Of a DNA stretch of 64,000 bases, positions 58,501 through 64,000 are shown in pieces. The position numbers and the translations under genes were made by a program. Under the pieces are notes generated by a model. The model had not been told where the DNA came from and ran no database searches. It saw only the letters and a list, made by a program, of their open reading frames with translations. Source of the stretch: Cricetomys ansorgei (Eukaryota; Chordata; Mammalia; Rodentia; Nesomyidae); the NCBI GenBank assembly GCA_026225945.1, contig JAMJFZ010000596.1:2280001-2344000 (forward strand), written 5' to 3'. Position 1 is the stretch's first letter. Every line of letters starts with the position of its first letter.

Positions 58501-59040
58501 TGTCCACTGTCTTGTGCTGTCCTTGTACGTGGTCTACTCATCTGTGCTGGGATGGTGCTCTCTGTAACGTGGTGACTACCTCTCAGAAAATACTTTTAAA
58601 TGAAATGAGGGGTGACCACAACCAAGCCCATTGGCTAGGATCCTAATGGTTTTGGACACTCGCAAACCCATACCCACTTCTTTAGTGAGACTGTACTTTT
58701 AACCCCTTCCTGCTTTAGTCTAATCTAGTATTGATTTTCACGGCAGTACAGTAGAAAAATAGTTGGCTCATTTTTATGAATGGACTTCAAGTAATTTTCC
58801 CTCCACTGTGAGGTGTCTTTCTGTGTTATCTTAACCTTGGTTTTGCTACCATTTGCCATTAAAAACATCCTTGAAAAGCCCAGAGTGTTGCCATAGTTAG
58901 AACCCAAAGAATGGGAGTTAAAGACTTTGTGTTGTTTCGTTCTTTCATGCAGGAGCGGTAGATCCTATGGCTCAGACAGTGAAAGTGACAGAAGTTACTC
59001 TCGTCGCCGGAGCCCCAGTGAGAGCAGCAGATACAGCTGA
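24249..59040 (+). CDS. Nktr: Nktr, NK-tumor recognition protein (cyclophilin-RS protein), full coding span
   Basis: Sixteen coding exons join in phase to 1,456 codons plus stop if one missing base in exon 13 is allowed for. Residues about 7-175 form a cyclophilin-type peptidyl-prolyl cis-trans isomerase domain. The catalytic pattern is intact (FHR66, F71, M72, Q74, N113), and His132 stands where cyclophilin A has Trp121, as in other large nuclear cyclophilins. The rest is Lys/Arg/Ser-rich: a basic-acidic linker, the conserved block [20 protein letters not shown], a KKHK-rich basic block, the block [20 protein letters not shown], and a C-terminal RS domain ending SESSRYS. The family is nuclear, tied to splicing factors, and was first described on natural killer cells. 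Intron sizes run from under 500 bp to 9.5 kb. As given, a frameshift truncates the frame at 55,211. Confidence 0.96.
24311..24890 (+). repeat. CpG-rich GC minisatellite in Nktr intron 2
   Basis: Degenerate units of roughly 30-80 bp carry about eleven copies of the core GCGCTGC(C/G)GAAGGACCGG, separated by GGGGCCGGGGCCGG and GGATCGGGATCC runs. It begins 5 bp after the exon 2 donor. Confidence 0.9.
26005..26090 (+). repeat. ID-like SINE
   Basis: AGCTAGGAACATAGTTCAGTG, GTGCTTGTTTATCATATGAG and CCAAGTTCAATACCCAGCG. Confidence 0.55.
27605..27727 (-). repeat. B1 SINE
   Basis: TTTTTTGAGACAAGTCTCTC, CCTGGCTGGCCTCAAATTCA, CTGCCTCTGCCTCCCAAGCG. Confidence 0.82.
28428..28572 (-). repeat. B1 SINE
   Basis: CCTGGCTGTCCTGGAATTTG, GATCCGCCTGCCTCTGCCTC and GGGATTAAAGGTGTGAGCC. 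Confidence 0.95.
28866..29037 (-). repeat. B3-like SINE
   Basis: Reverse B3 with TTTATTTAATGTATGTG and the end CACTGAGACATCTCAACAGG. A B1-like fragment in the other orientation follows at about 29050-29160. Confidence 0.65.
29762..30062. repeat. ID fragment followed by reverse B3 SINE
   Basis: 29762-29835 resembles ID (+). 29838-30062 is a reverse B3/B2 type ending CATTGAGCCATCTCCCCAGC. Confidence 0.62.
30104..30303 (-). repeat. B2 SINE
   Basis: GTTTTGCCTGCATGTGTGTC, GGAGGCCATAAGAGGGCAT, ACTATGTGGGTGCTGGAAAT. Confidence 0.88.
30451..30613 (-). repeat. B2 SINE
   Basis: GGTTGTGAGCCACCATGTGG, GACTTGAACTCAGGACCTCT, TTCTCTCCAGCCC. Confidence 0.82.
30956..31112 (-). repeat. B1 SINE with internal duplication
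   Basis: CCTGGCTGTCTCTGTAGGCC and CTGGGATTAAAGGTCTGAGC. The CACAGAGATCTACAAACTCACAG segment is partly duplicated. A small plus-strand B1 fragment precedes it at about 30890-30930. Confidence 0.8.
31123..31285 (-). repeat. B1 SINE with long T tract
   Basis: A run of about 26 T (the reverse of the A tail), then GTAGACCAGGCTGGCCTTGA and CAGAGATCTGCCTGCCTCTG. Confidence 0.93.
31748..31925 (+). repeat. B3/B2-like SINE
   Basis: GGCAGTGAGATGGCTCAGTGG, CTGAGCCTGACCTCTGAGTT, TGGCAAGTTGTCCTTTGACC. Confidence 0.7.
32484..32582 (+). repeat. ID SINE
   Basis: GAGCTGGGTGTGTACGTCGCTC, GAGGCCCTGGGTTTGATC and an AAACAAAC tail. It lies 270 bp before exon 3. Confidence 0.7.
32853..32927 (+). CDS. Nktr: Nktr exon 3
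   Basis: 75 nt between acceptor TTTCAG and donor CAG|GTGAGT, encoding [20 protein letters not shown] and on to CLCS of the isomerase domain. Confidence 0.95.
33623..33730 (+). CDS. Nktr: Nktr exon 4 (catalytic residues)
   Basis: 108 nt following a T-tract and CCCCAG. It encodes [18 protein letters not shown] and then [17 protein letters not shown], the cyclophilin signature with the catalytic Arg and the Phe-Met-x-Gln pocket residues. Confidence 0.95.
34372..34550 (+). repeat. B3 SINE with CA tail, just upstream of Nktr exon 5
   Basis: GGCAAGGTGCTCAGCAGGTA, AAGGCGCTGGTGACCAGCC, TGCAAGTCGTCCTCTGACCG. It ends 65 bp before exon 5. A degraded ID element lies at 34170-34260. Confidence 0.87.
34616..34660 (+). 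CDS. Nktr: Nktr exon 5
   Basis: 45-nt in-frame exon encoding [15 protein letters not shown], flanked by acceptor TTTGCAG and donor AAG|GTAAGG. Skipping it would keep the frame but remove part of the isomerase fold. Confidence 0.94.
36471..36558 (+). CDS. Nktr: Nktr exon 6
   Basis: 88 nt encoding [20 protein letters not shown] and on to HTNGSQFF, which includes the MANRG and NGSQFFI cyclophilin motifs. It ends with two bases of an Ile codon at donor GTGAGT. Confidence 0.95.
36896..37025 (+). repeat. B1 SINE
   Basis: TAGTGGTGCATGCTTTTAATCC-type head, GGCGGAGGCAGGCAGGTCTC and a CTGTCTCAAAAAAA end. Confidence 0.82.
37338..37500 (+). repeat. B3 SINE with CA microsatellite tail
   Basis: GGGCTGGCTGGCTGGTTCAG, GAGAGGTGGAAGGAGAGAAC and a CA run of about 40 bp at 37463-37499. 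Confidence 0.8.
39158..39225 (+). repeat. 18-bp tandem repeat
   Basis: ACTGTTGTGTGTACACTA recurs three to four times, the last copy diverged. Confidence 0.85.
39682..39765 (+). repeat. ID SINE
   Basis: GGGTGAGAAGTGTAGTTCAG, GGAGAGCTTGCTTTGTGTGC and GGGCTCAGTCGCTAGCGC. Confidence 0.65.
39990..40130 (+). repeat. B1-derived fragment with A and CA tails
   Basis: CAGCACTCATGTGGCTATGG, TTTCAAGTCATCCTAGG, CAAGACCCTGTCTCAAAAA followed by a CA run. Confidence 0.5.
40790..40995 (-). repeat. B2 SINE
   Basis: GAGTGTTTTGCCTGCGTATA, GAGCTGCCATGTGGATGCTG, GAGTTATCTCTCCAGCCTC. Confidence 0.92.
41150..41280 (-). repeat. B4-like SINE (reverse)
   Basis: A reverse ID-like segment runs into CTGGCCTGGAACTTAAGGG and CTGCCTCTGCCTCCCGAGTG. 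Confidence 0.65.
41318..41525 (-). repeat. B2 SINE
   Basis: TGCATGTATATCTGTGTACC, GAGGCCATAAGAAGGCATC, GGTTGTGAGCTGCCATGCTG. Confidence 0.88.
42226..42360 (+). repeat. B1 SINE
   Basis: TCAGGCAGTGGTGGCGTGGC, TTTTAATCCCAGCACTCAGG, CTGTCTCAAAAAACAAAC. Confidence 0.92.
43197..43224 (+). other. Nktr: Candidate cassette (poison) exon in Nktr intron 6
   Basis: 28 nt lie between an acceptor-like TTTACAG (AG at 43195-43196, preceded by T-rich sequence) and a donor AAG|GTAATG. It contains three CpGs in CpG-poor intron sequence. Joined to exon 6 it is open for ten codons but shifts exon 8 into a stop. Inclusion would trigger decay or truncate the isomerase domain. This is inference from splice signals only. 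Confidence 0.4.
44263..44342 (+). repeat. ID SINE
   Basis: GGGGCCGACAGTGTCGCTCA, GTGCTTAGCACACATGAGG, CTGGGTTCAGTCTCAAC. Confidence 0.68.
46028..46057 (+). CDS. Nktr: Nktr exon 7 (30-nt micro-exon)
   Basis: Only 30 nt: acceptor TTGTACAG, then the codons for [10 protein letters not shown], then donor GTAAGC. It supplies His132 of the ligand pocket. Both flanking phases (2) match exons 6 and 8. Confidence 0.93.
46562..46707 (+). CDS. Nktr: Nktr exon 8
   Basis: 146 nt encoding [20 protein letters not shown] and on to [16 protein letters not shown], the last strand of the cyclophilin domain. Acceptor GATAG, donor GATG|GTAAGA. Confidence 0.95.
47063..47242 (-). mobile_element. URR1-type hAT (Charlie) MITE with intact target duplication, Nktr intron 8
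   Basis: Inverted ends ACGGTTCTCAACCTG and AAGGTTGAGAACCAC enclose the element. The 8-bp CTTAAGCC occurs immediately outside both ends (47055-47062 and 47243-47250), the target duplication length of hAT transposons. Confidence 0.92.
47748..47970 (+). CDS. Nktr: Nktr exon 9
   Basis: 223 nt encoding the start of the low-complexity region: [12 protein letters not shown], a run of Ser with Asn and Glu, then the basic block [10 protein letters not shown]. Donor AAGG|GTAAGT. Confidence 0.93.
48190..48346 (-). repeat. B3 SINE
   Basis: GTGTGGAGGTCAGAGGATGG and the end CACTGAGCCATCTTGCCAGC. Confidence 0.78.
48984..49139 (+). CDS. Nktr: Nktr exon 10
   Basis: 156 nt encoding [15 protein letters not shown], then the conserved block [20 protein letters not shown] and LRRDMP. 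Donor is CC|GTGAGT. Confidence 0.93.
49588..49744 (-). repeat. B1 SINE
   Basis: TTCAAGACAGAGTTTCGC, GCCCTGGAACTCACTCTGGA, GGGATTAAAGGTGTGCGCCA. A second, more diverged reverse B1 follows at 49780-49890. Confidence 0.94.
50190..50280 (+). repeat. B1-like fragment
   Basis: AGCCAGGCATGGTGGCATAT and TAGCCCTAGCTATGGGG match a truncated B1/ID-B1. Confidence 0.5.
50448..50550 (-). repeat. B1-like SINE
   Basis: TTTTGAGACAGGGTCTTGC, CTAGGTTGGCATTAAACTCC, GGGATTATAGGCATGTGCTG. Confidence 0.7.
50999..51086 (+). CDS. Nktr: Nktr exon 11
   Basis: 88 nt encoding [20 protein letters not shown] and KIKGRGTI. Acceptor CTTTTCAG, donor ATT|GTACGT, which is weaker than the other donors of the gene. Confidence 0.93.
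51497..51642 (+). CDS. Nktr: Nktr exon 12
   Basis: 146 nt encoding [20 protein letters not shown], then [19 protein letters not shown]. Acceptor TTTAAAG, donor AA|GTAAGC. Confidence 0.94.
51893..52195 (+). repeat. B2/B3-related SINE with CA-rich tail
   Basis: GATTGGGAAGGGAGCTCAGG, AAAAGCCAGGTGTAGCAGC, CTTGGGGCTTGCTGGGCAGC and ATGCACCTGCACACATAC. Confidence 0.62.
52226..52310 (+). repeat. ID-like SINE
   Basis: GACTGGGTATCTAGCTGTATGG-type head, GTGCTTGCTTAACTTAGCAC and GGTGCCCATCACC. Confidence 0.6.
52649..55512 (+). CDS. Nktr: Nktr exon 13 (giant exon, single-base frameshift at about 55,163-55,165)
   Basis: This 2,864-nt exon encodes about 955 residues (388-1342): Ser-Arg tracts, a Lys/His-rich block, [35 protein letters not shown] with a Glu run, [35 protein letters not shown] and an RS segment. 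At KWKPLQGVG the expected next residues NLA are in the -1 frame. GTGGGAATC here would read GTG GGG AAT with one more G. As given the frame adds 14 wrong residues and stops at 55209-55211. The other frame then stays open to donor CG|GTAAAA and joins exon 14 in phase. One base is therefore missing, either a sequencing error or a real mutation. Confidence 0.93.
56356..56451 (+). CDS. Nktr: Nktr exon 14 (RS domain)
   Basis: 96 nt encoding [20 protein letters not shown] and [11 protein letters not shown]. Acceptor CACTGTAG, donor AG|GTGAGC. In-frame length, so skipping keeps the frame. Confidence 0.94.
57052..57108 (+). CDS. Nktr: Nktr exon 15 (RS domain)
   Basis: 57 nt encoding [18 protein letters not shown]. 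Acceptor CACACTAG, donor AG|GTAAGT. Length divisible by three. Confidence 0.93.
57666..57767 (+). CDS. Nktr: Nktr exon 16 (RS domain, tandem acceptor)
   Basis: 102 nt encoding [20 protein letters not shown] and on to HSRRS. The acceptor is the NAGNAG site AAGCAG (57660-57665). Use of the upstream AG would add one codon. Donor AG|GTGGGT. Confidence 0.92.
58953..59040 (+). CDS. Nktr: Nktr exon 17, C terminus and stop
   Basis: Encodes [20 protein letters not shown] and PSESSRYS, the expected NKTR end. Stop TGA is at 59038-59040. Acceptor TTCATGCAG. Confidence 0.95.
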
Positions 59041-60367
59041 GGGTCTTTGCACACGGATTGTATGTAACTGTAAATACCTGGTAACTTAAAGCTGAGGAAA
59101 CTGGATGGCAGTCTGTTGTGTTTCAGTATTAAGAGCTCAAATCACAGTGGATATTTCTTATCACTTATTTACATGTGTGCTGAAGAATTTAAAATACAGA
59201 TGTCCCTAGAAATATTTTTATGCCCTATTTTACAGTAGTCAGCTATGGAATTTTCATTTTCTTGAATCAAGAAACGGTGAAACTGATGTAAGTATGATTT
59301 GCAGTGTTGCTTTAGCTACGAGTTTTTCTGTAGCTCACACAGTCCATAGGATTCAGGTCTGTCCGTCATGTTTCAGGTGTTAGCATCCATGATGCACACA
59401 GATTGCGGAGAGCTGTCTCAGCCACACGTCCCGTGGCGGTTACAGTCTTGTGTGCGCTGTCGGATCAGGCCACCCACATCCACATTGACTGTGGGTAGGT
59501 GTGCAGGGTGGTGACTCAAGCCACCATGCCTGCAGTCCTTCCCCTTGTGAACACCACACAGGGGCTCTCTGCCTTGTCACAGAGACCGCCAGAAGCTCAG
59601 ATGGTCACCGTGTCGCTCCTCCAGCTCCCGCCCGGTGCTTGGTGCCTTTGGCTCCTCTTAGGTCTTATTTTATGTACCACATATATGTCCTGAAGCCAGA
59701 AGATAGAATCATGACTTTTTTTTTCCTTTTTAATTCACTGGCACCAAAAATTATTTTTTCTGAGCTGGGTTCACTATGAATATAGGGGCTTCCTCCAAAC
59801 ATAGGTATGTGGTGGAGGTCCCTGCTGGCTGTCTTGTTCTGCACCTGTGTGCTTCTAGAAGAGCCAACTAAAGAGTGGACTTCAGAAGCAACTCCACAGT
59901 CTTAGTTACCACACTCCAGAGACACTTTGGCAAAGCTTTCCTCACACTGTGGCAACAGCAGCAGCCCTACCCCAACCAGCCTGTTTCCTGTTGGTATTGA
60001 GACCCTCCCTGACTCTGTGAAGCCTTCCCTGAGCAGAGTTGGGGCAGAAGGGTCACCGACCGCTGCCGGATACTATGATCTCCTGGCTGTGTGTAGTCCC
60101 TCTGAAAAGCGTTCAACCTGTACAAACTAGTGTGGGTTCTTTGTTTTGTTTTACTCTTTCCCTAAGTGTACTTAATCACCTTAGTGCCGGTTTAATCCAG
60201 TTCACAGAAAGATCTCCTGATGGGTATATGGTGTAGAAGTCTGTACCATCCAAGCCCAGGCCTTGCTGGTGTATCTGGGAAGAGCAAAAGCCTTGGGCTG
60301 GAGGACTCATGGCCCTGAGCAGATGGAAGGGAGGCGGGAGGCACTGGATATATGAAAATGGTCTTCC

Positions 60368-60447
60368 AGGACCATGTGCTAAGTGGTATAGCATGTGCTT
60401 AGCATGTAATGGTGCACTGGGTTCATGACCAGTGTCCCCAAAATAAT
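60368..60447 (+). repeat. ID-like SINE in Nktr 3' UTR
   Basis: GACCATGTGCTAAGTGGTATAG-type head, GTGCTTAGCATGTAATGG, GGGTTCATGACCAG. Confidence 0.62.
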
Positions 60448-60679
60448 GCTGTCACCCTTAAAAGGCATGTAAATAGCATTTTGGTGGCCAGCTATTATTC
60501 ACCATGTCAGTTAGCAGGGTAACATTGGCGGATGAAGATTAAACATGTGGTTTATAGTAAGTTTTTTTTAAAAGTTGCCTACAGAGCAGGATGTTTGAAT
60601 CTACTAGTTGGTGGAAAGAATGCATTCAGAGTCCAAACTGCCAAATGCAATTAGTAAGAAAAGGTCACTATTGGGCAGT

Positions 60680-60960
60680 GTGTGAGTGTTTTGTTGCTGT
60701 GTAACGAATTATCCCAAATTTCTCAGTCTAAAACAGTGCCCATGCATCATTGACTGTCAGCTTTGTAGCCCATGGCCAGTTCAGTGTCCCAAGACTGTGG
60801 GTAAGGGCTGGAAGGGCACGTTCCTCATGAAGACTCTGAGAAGGGGTGACTCACTTGTGGACTGTTAGCAGGAGCCTCTCCACATCTGCTGTAGGCCTTG
60901 CCATCTTCAGCCAACAGGGACCTTTTGAGTCTTTGTCTTTCTTCAGAATCTCTGCCTTCC
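60680..60960 (+). repeat. Possible ancient mammalian interspersed repeat in Nktr 3' UTR
   Basis: GTTGCTGTGTAACGAATTAT followed by CCCAAATTTCTCAGTCTAAA resembles old repeats shared across mammals. I cannot name the family. Confidence 0.4.
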
Positions 60961-61833
60961 GCCTGCTTTAAGGGTCTGCGTGACTAGATCAAACCCCAGA
61001 GATAAATGAAGTCCAGTGGCCAGAGGAGTTATGGCATTGGCAGGTTCTGGGGGTTGGCATAGGGAGACGGGGCATGCTACTACTGCTGCCACGGACAGGG
61101 CTTCGTTCCCTGGACAGGCAGGCTGTCATCTTCAGCATTGTCGACCTTGCTGTTTATACTCAAGTGAACTACAGAAATGGCTTTTCTTCCTAACCAGGAT
61201 CATTCTGTATTTTGAAGTTATTTTTTTTAATAAAACTGAATTATGTTGTGTAATGTGCTTAATAGGAAATGCTTTATTGGACAGTTTTGTAACATCCTGT
61301 TTACTGCAAATGGCATAGTTGATATTGTTCAAAATTGTAGAAAATACTTTTGTACATACTAGCAGTGTCTTAATTTGTATATACCAATTAAATTTCCCTA
61401 TGACTTGAAGAGGATCTTGTAGAAATGAAAATACATGTAAGTTTGAGTCTGTGCCTGCTTGGTCTTTCTTTGCTCAGACTCCGTAGTCAGTTTCTGGTAC
61501 AGCCAGTTTGTGGGGTGCAGGAGTGGAGCCAGGGAGAGCACAGCACAAACAGTACCCTCGCAGGTGAGTTGCAAATCCAGGCCTCCTGCAGCCCTCAGCT
61601 GAGGGAAGGTGTGGGTCTGGTTTCCCTGTGAGTGCCTTCCAGAACTGCAGCTCCGCCCTCCACGGTCCTTTACCTAGGAGCCAGTCACCTGACTGTCTTA
61701 TCTCCTGAGATGAGACCACAGGGACGCGTTGCGCACACAGGTGATGATCTGCCAGGCAAGTACAGTGAATCTTGGAACCTGGCTTCTTGTTTGCAGACAC
61801 TGAGCTTTTTTTGGGGGGGTGGGTTACTTTTTG

Positions 61834-61953
61834 GGACCATGTTTCTCTGTTGTAACTCTGGCTGTGCTGGAACTCACTCTGTAGACCAGGCTGGCCTCGA
61901 ACTCACAGAGACCCGCTGCCTCTGCCTCCCGAGTGTGGGATTAAAGCCTGGCT
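61834..61953 (-). repeat. B1 SINE
   Basis: GTAGACCAGGCTGGCCTCGA, CTGCCTCTGCCTCCCGAGTG. Confidence 0.92.
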
Positions 61954-62041
61954 GATACTGAGTTTTCTAAATAGTGTTTTCCCAAGTTGAGAAACTGAAA
62001 ATTGCCAAATCTAGGTGCTTTCCTTTAAAATTTAAAGAAAA

Positions 62042-62150
62042 TCCCTGGTGTGGCAGCGCACACCTTTAAGCCCAGCACTCAAAGGCAGAGGCAAGCCAAG
62101 GCTGCATATTGACTGTCTCAAAAAAAAAAAAACAAAAAAAACCAAAAACA
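62042..62150 (+). repeat. B1 SINE, internally deleted
   Basis: TCCCTGGTGTGGCAGCGCAC, TTTAAGCCCAGCACTCAAAG and a CTGTCTCAAAAA tail, with the middle missing. Confidence 0.82.
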
Positions 62151-62164
62151 TTAAAATAAAGAAA

Positions 62165-62270
62165 ACTAGCTCTGTTGGCCTCACAAGCCTGTAATCCTAG
62201 CACTTGGAAGGTAGACAAGAGGACCCAGGAGTTGAAGCCAATTTGGGCTACATGAGACCCTGTTCCGCAG
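62165..62270 (+). repeat. B1-like SINE
   Basis: AGCCTGTAATCCTAGCACTT, GGAAGGTAGACAAGAGGACC and TACATGAGACCCTGTTCC. Confidence 0.62.
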
Positions 62271-62383
62271 AGCGGGGGTGAGGAGGCGAGGGAAATCCCT
62301 TGTTTTTACAGCGAATTTTATTTGCATTCTAAGAACCTGCTTGGTGAGCTGGACAGTACTGTGGCAGGCAGAAGCCCACGGTT

Positions 62384-62563
62384 AAGACTCAGTGGCAAAG
62401 AGACCAGCTGCTCGTTCAGAGGGTCCAGGTTCCCGAGGCCCACACGGCAGCTCACAACCATCTGTAACTCCAGTTGAGGGGATTCAACCCCTTCTGGCCT
62501 GTTCACCAGGCATGCAAAACATACGTGCTGGCAAAATGCCCGTAAATAAAATCTAATGTAAAA
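62384..62563 (+). repeat. B2 SINE (diverged)
   Basis: GAGACCAGCTGCTCGTTCAG, CAGCTCACAACCATCTGTAA, CTCCAGTTGAGGGGATTC and an AATAAAATCTAATG tail. Confidence 0.78.
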
Positions 62564-64000
62564 AGTTGGGACAGGTCAGAATGTCTTGGCTAAGAAACTG
62601 GTTGTGTGGTTTCTTGGGAGCCTTGAGTTATCAGCGAGTCACCGAGACACTGCAACCTAACACGGTGCGTTCTTCTGTGGCCTGGACCTCCCTTGCCATA
62701 GCTGCCACCCCTCCCCCAATAAGACCCAACTCCACAGCCTGAGACTGAGGAGCTTTGAGGACACCAAGGCACAAAGTGGGCTCTGAAAGTGAAGACCCTT
62801 GATCCTTGCTGCCCATATGATTCTGAGAACCATTGCCTCCCAGGTGATGAACCCAAAGGGCGTATGTGACCTGGCAAAGCAGGTGTAATAAGGGGTCAAC
62901 CTTTCTGTGCTAGCCTAGAGACCTTCCTGCAGGCTGTGTCCACAGCACTTAGGGCCCAGGACCTCAAGAACCTACACTAAGGGGCAGACACCGAGGCTGT
63001 CCTTACGACCCCAAGGCCTCTGAGCAGCTGTGATGTGCACCCCTTGATAAGGCTGCTACTGCTGTGTTCAGGGTCTAGTCTCACTGGGAGTGGGGACCTC
63101 TTCCCACCTAGAAACATGTTAAAGTGGCTTATGATGGGGGCTTCTGCAAGAAGCAGAGCCTCCCCGGGTTGTGGGGGGCTAGGGTCCCCGGAAGCCTAGA
63201 AACTACTGGAGAGACTTCTCCCTCAGGCCCTGGAGTTGGTGTGGGAGAGGGACCTGCTGGCTTGCATTAGGCCCCCACCCGTGTGCAGCTGGACCTTGTT
63301 AGTGCTGGTTCCCCAGCCAGAACCCAGGCCGATGGAGGAGGCCTCACACTTACTGTACAGGCCAGCATCGCCCATTTACTACCTAATATGTATTTCTATG
63401 TTACCTGGAGTTTCCAGCCAAGTTAGGGAACCCCAAGCAGTTTGGGGGCTGTCTCCTTGCTCTCAGAAGTGGTTTGTGGGGGTCACCTGGCTCAGGAGTC
63501 TGAAAGCACTGACATCTGTCCTATGCTGGCAAGTCCTGCCTCCTCCTAGCCAATGGCCTAGGACCCCACCCCACCCCCACCCTGTCCTCCAGGAGGGGGA
63601 GTTCCCCTGGCCAGGCCTTCCCGCCAGATGGACACTTGCGCTCAACCGGAATCTTGGCTGCTGCTCCTCACTGACCACCCAGTTCTGCAGCCACGAACAC
63701 GAGCAGCCTTCCAGCCTTCGCAGAGGTTGCCAGTGAAAAATGCAAGGTGTCCTGGAGCCCTCAGTCAAAGCTCGGGCTCTTCTTCAGGCACCCAAATGGG
63801 ACAGCTGGGGCCTTGGGTGGGGTGACTCTTTTAGCATGGTCAAGCACCCAAAGGGCCCGCATCCTTCCTGTGGGTAGGCTGGCCACTCTGCCCAGCTTTT
63901 TCCATCCTCCTGGCCCAGGGTTCTGTCTGCACGACTTCTTCCTGTTGGACCCCATCCTTACCCACCCAGTGAATGGGTAGCCCTACCCTTCCCGCCTCCC

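Larger units (their letters stand above)
59041..61410 (+). terminator. Nktr: Nktr 3' UTR and polyadenylation signals
   Basis: There is no further coding signal after the stop. AATAAA occurs at 61229-61234. An ATTAAA variant lies at 61387-61392 in AT-rich sequence and is the likely distal signal. The UTR carries an ID-like SINE (60368-60447) and a possible ancient repeat (about 60680-60960). The exact cleavage site is inferred. Confidence 0.7.
61411..64000 (+). other. Intergenic region downstream of Nktr
   Basis: Four SINEs occupy 61,834-62,563. From 62,570 to 64,000 the sequence is moderately GC-rich with no recognised exon, repeat or promoter. In human the next gene is ZBTB47, but I cannot identify any part of it here. 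Confidence 0.7.

Noticed and set aside
57968..58646. Open frames in Nktr intron 16 as possible extra exons
   Set aside because: Exons 16 and 17 join in phase without them, and no Ser-Arg coding bias is present.

Overview
The window is mammalian nuclear DNA from a muroid rodent. B1, B2, B3, B4 and ID SINEs are scattered over both strands, there are two URR1 hAT-type elements and a rodent L1 3' UTR relic, and the genes are split by GT-AG introns. I cannot settle the species from sequence alone. Three genes are recognisable from their coding exons, in the order Sec22c (- strand), Ss18l2 (+), Nktr (+). This matches the human 3p22.1 order SEC22C-SS18L2-NKTR.

Positions 1-12,000 hold the 5' end of Sec22c on the minus strand. 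A CpG island at about 11,640-12,200 is its likely promoter, followed by an intron of about 8.4 kb. The first coding exon is 3209-3390, with the start codon at 3390. Later exons lie beyond position 1. The introns hold SINEs, a 580-bp complex CA microsatellite, an ATC/ACC trinucleotide array and an LTR-like segment.

Positions 12,200-17,340 are intergenic: SINEs, a purine-rich tract and an old LTR/ERV-like block. Positions 17,340-19,430 are Ss18l2, complete in three coding exons (77 aa), with its own CpG-island promoter. Positions 19,430-23,260 are intergenic: an L1 3' end and a second copy of the same LTR/ERV-like block, itself interrupted by a minus-strand solo LTR.

Positions 23,260-61,410 are Nktr. 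The CpG island carries three TCTCGCGA motifs. There is one non-coding exon and 16 coding exons, and the 3' UTR is about 2.4 kb. The product is a large nuclear cyclophilin: an N-terminal peptidyl-prolyl isomerase domain followed by about 1,280 residues of Lys/Arg/Ser-rich and RS-repeat sequence. All splice phases agree and predict 1,456 aa, provided one missing base in the giant exon 13 (at about 55,163-55,165) is allowed for. As given, the reading frame stops at 55,211 after 1,241 codons. From 61,410 to the end there are SINEs and unassigned sequence.

The most notable observations are the Nktr frameshift, a candidate 28-nt frame-shifting (poison) exon in Nktr intron 6, a NAGNAG tandem acceptor at exon 16, a CpG-rich G-tract minisatellite directly after the first Nktr coding exon, an overlapping upstream ORF at the Sec22c start, and the duplicated ERV-like block upstream of both plus-strand genes. 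I found no credible new biological system; this is an ordinary rodent gene neighbourhood.
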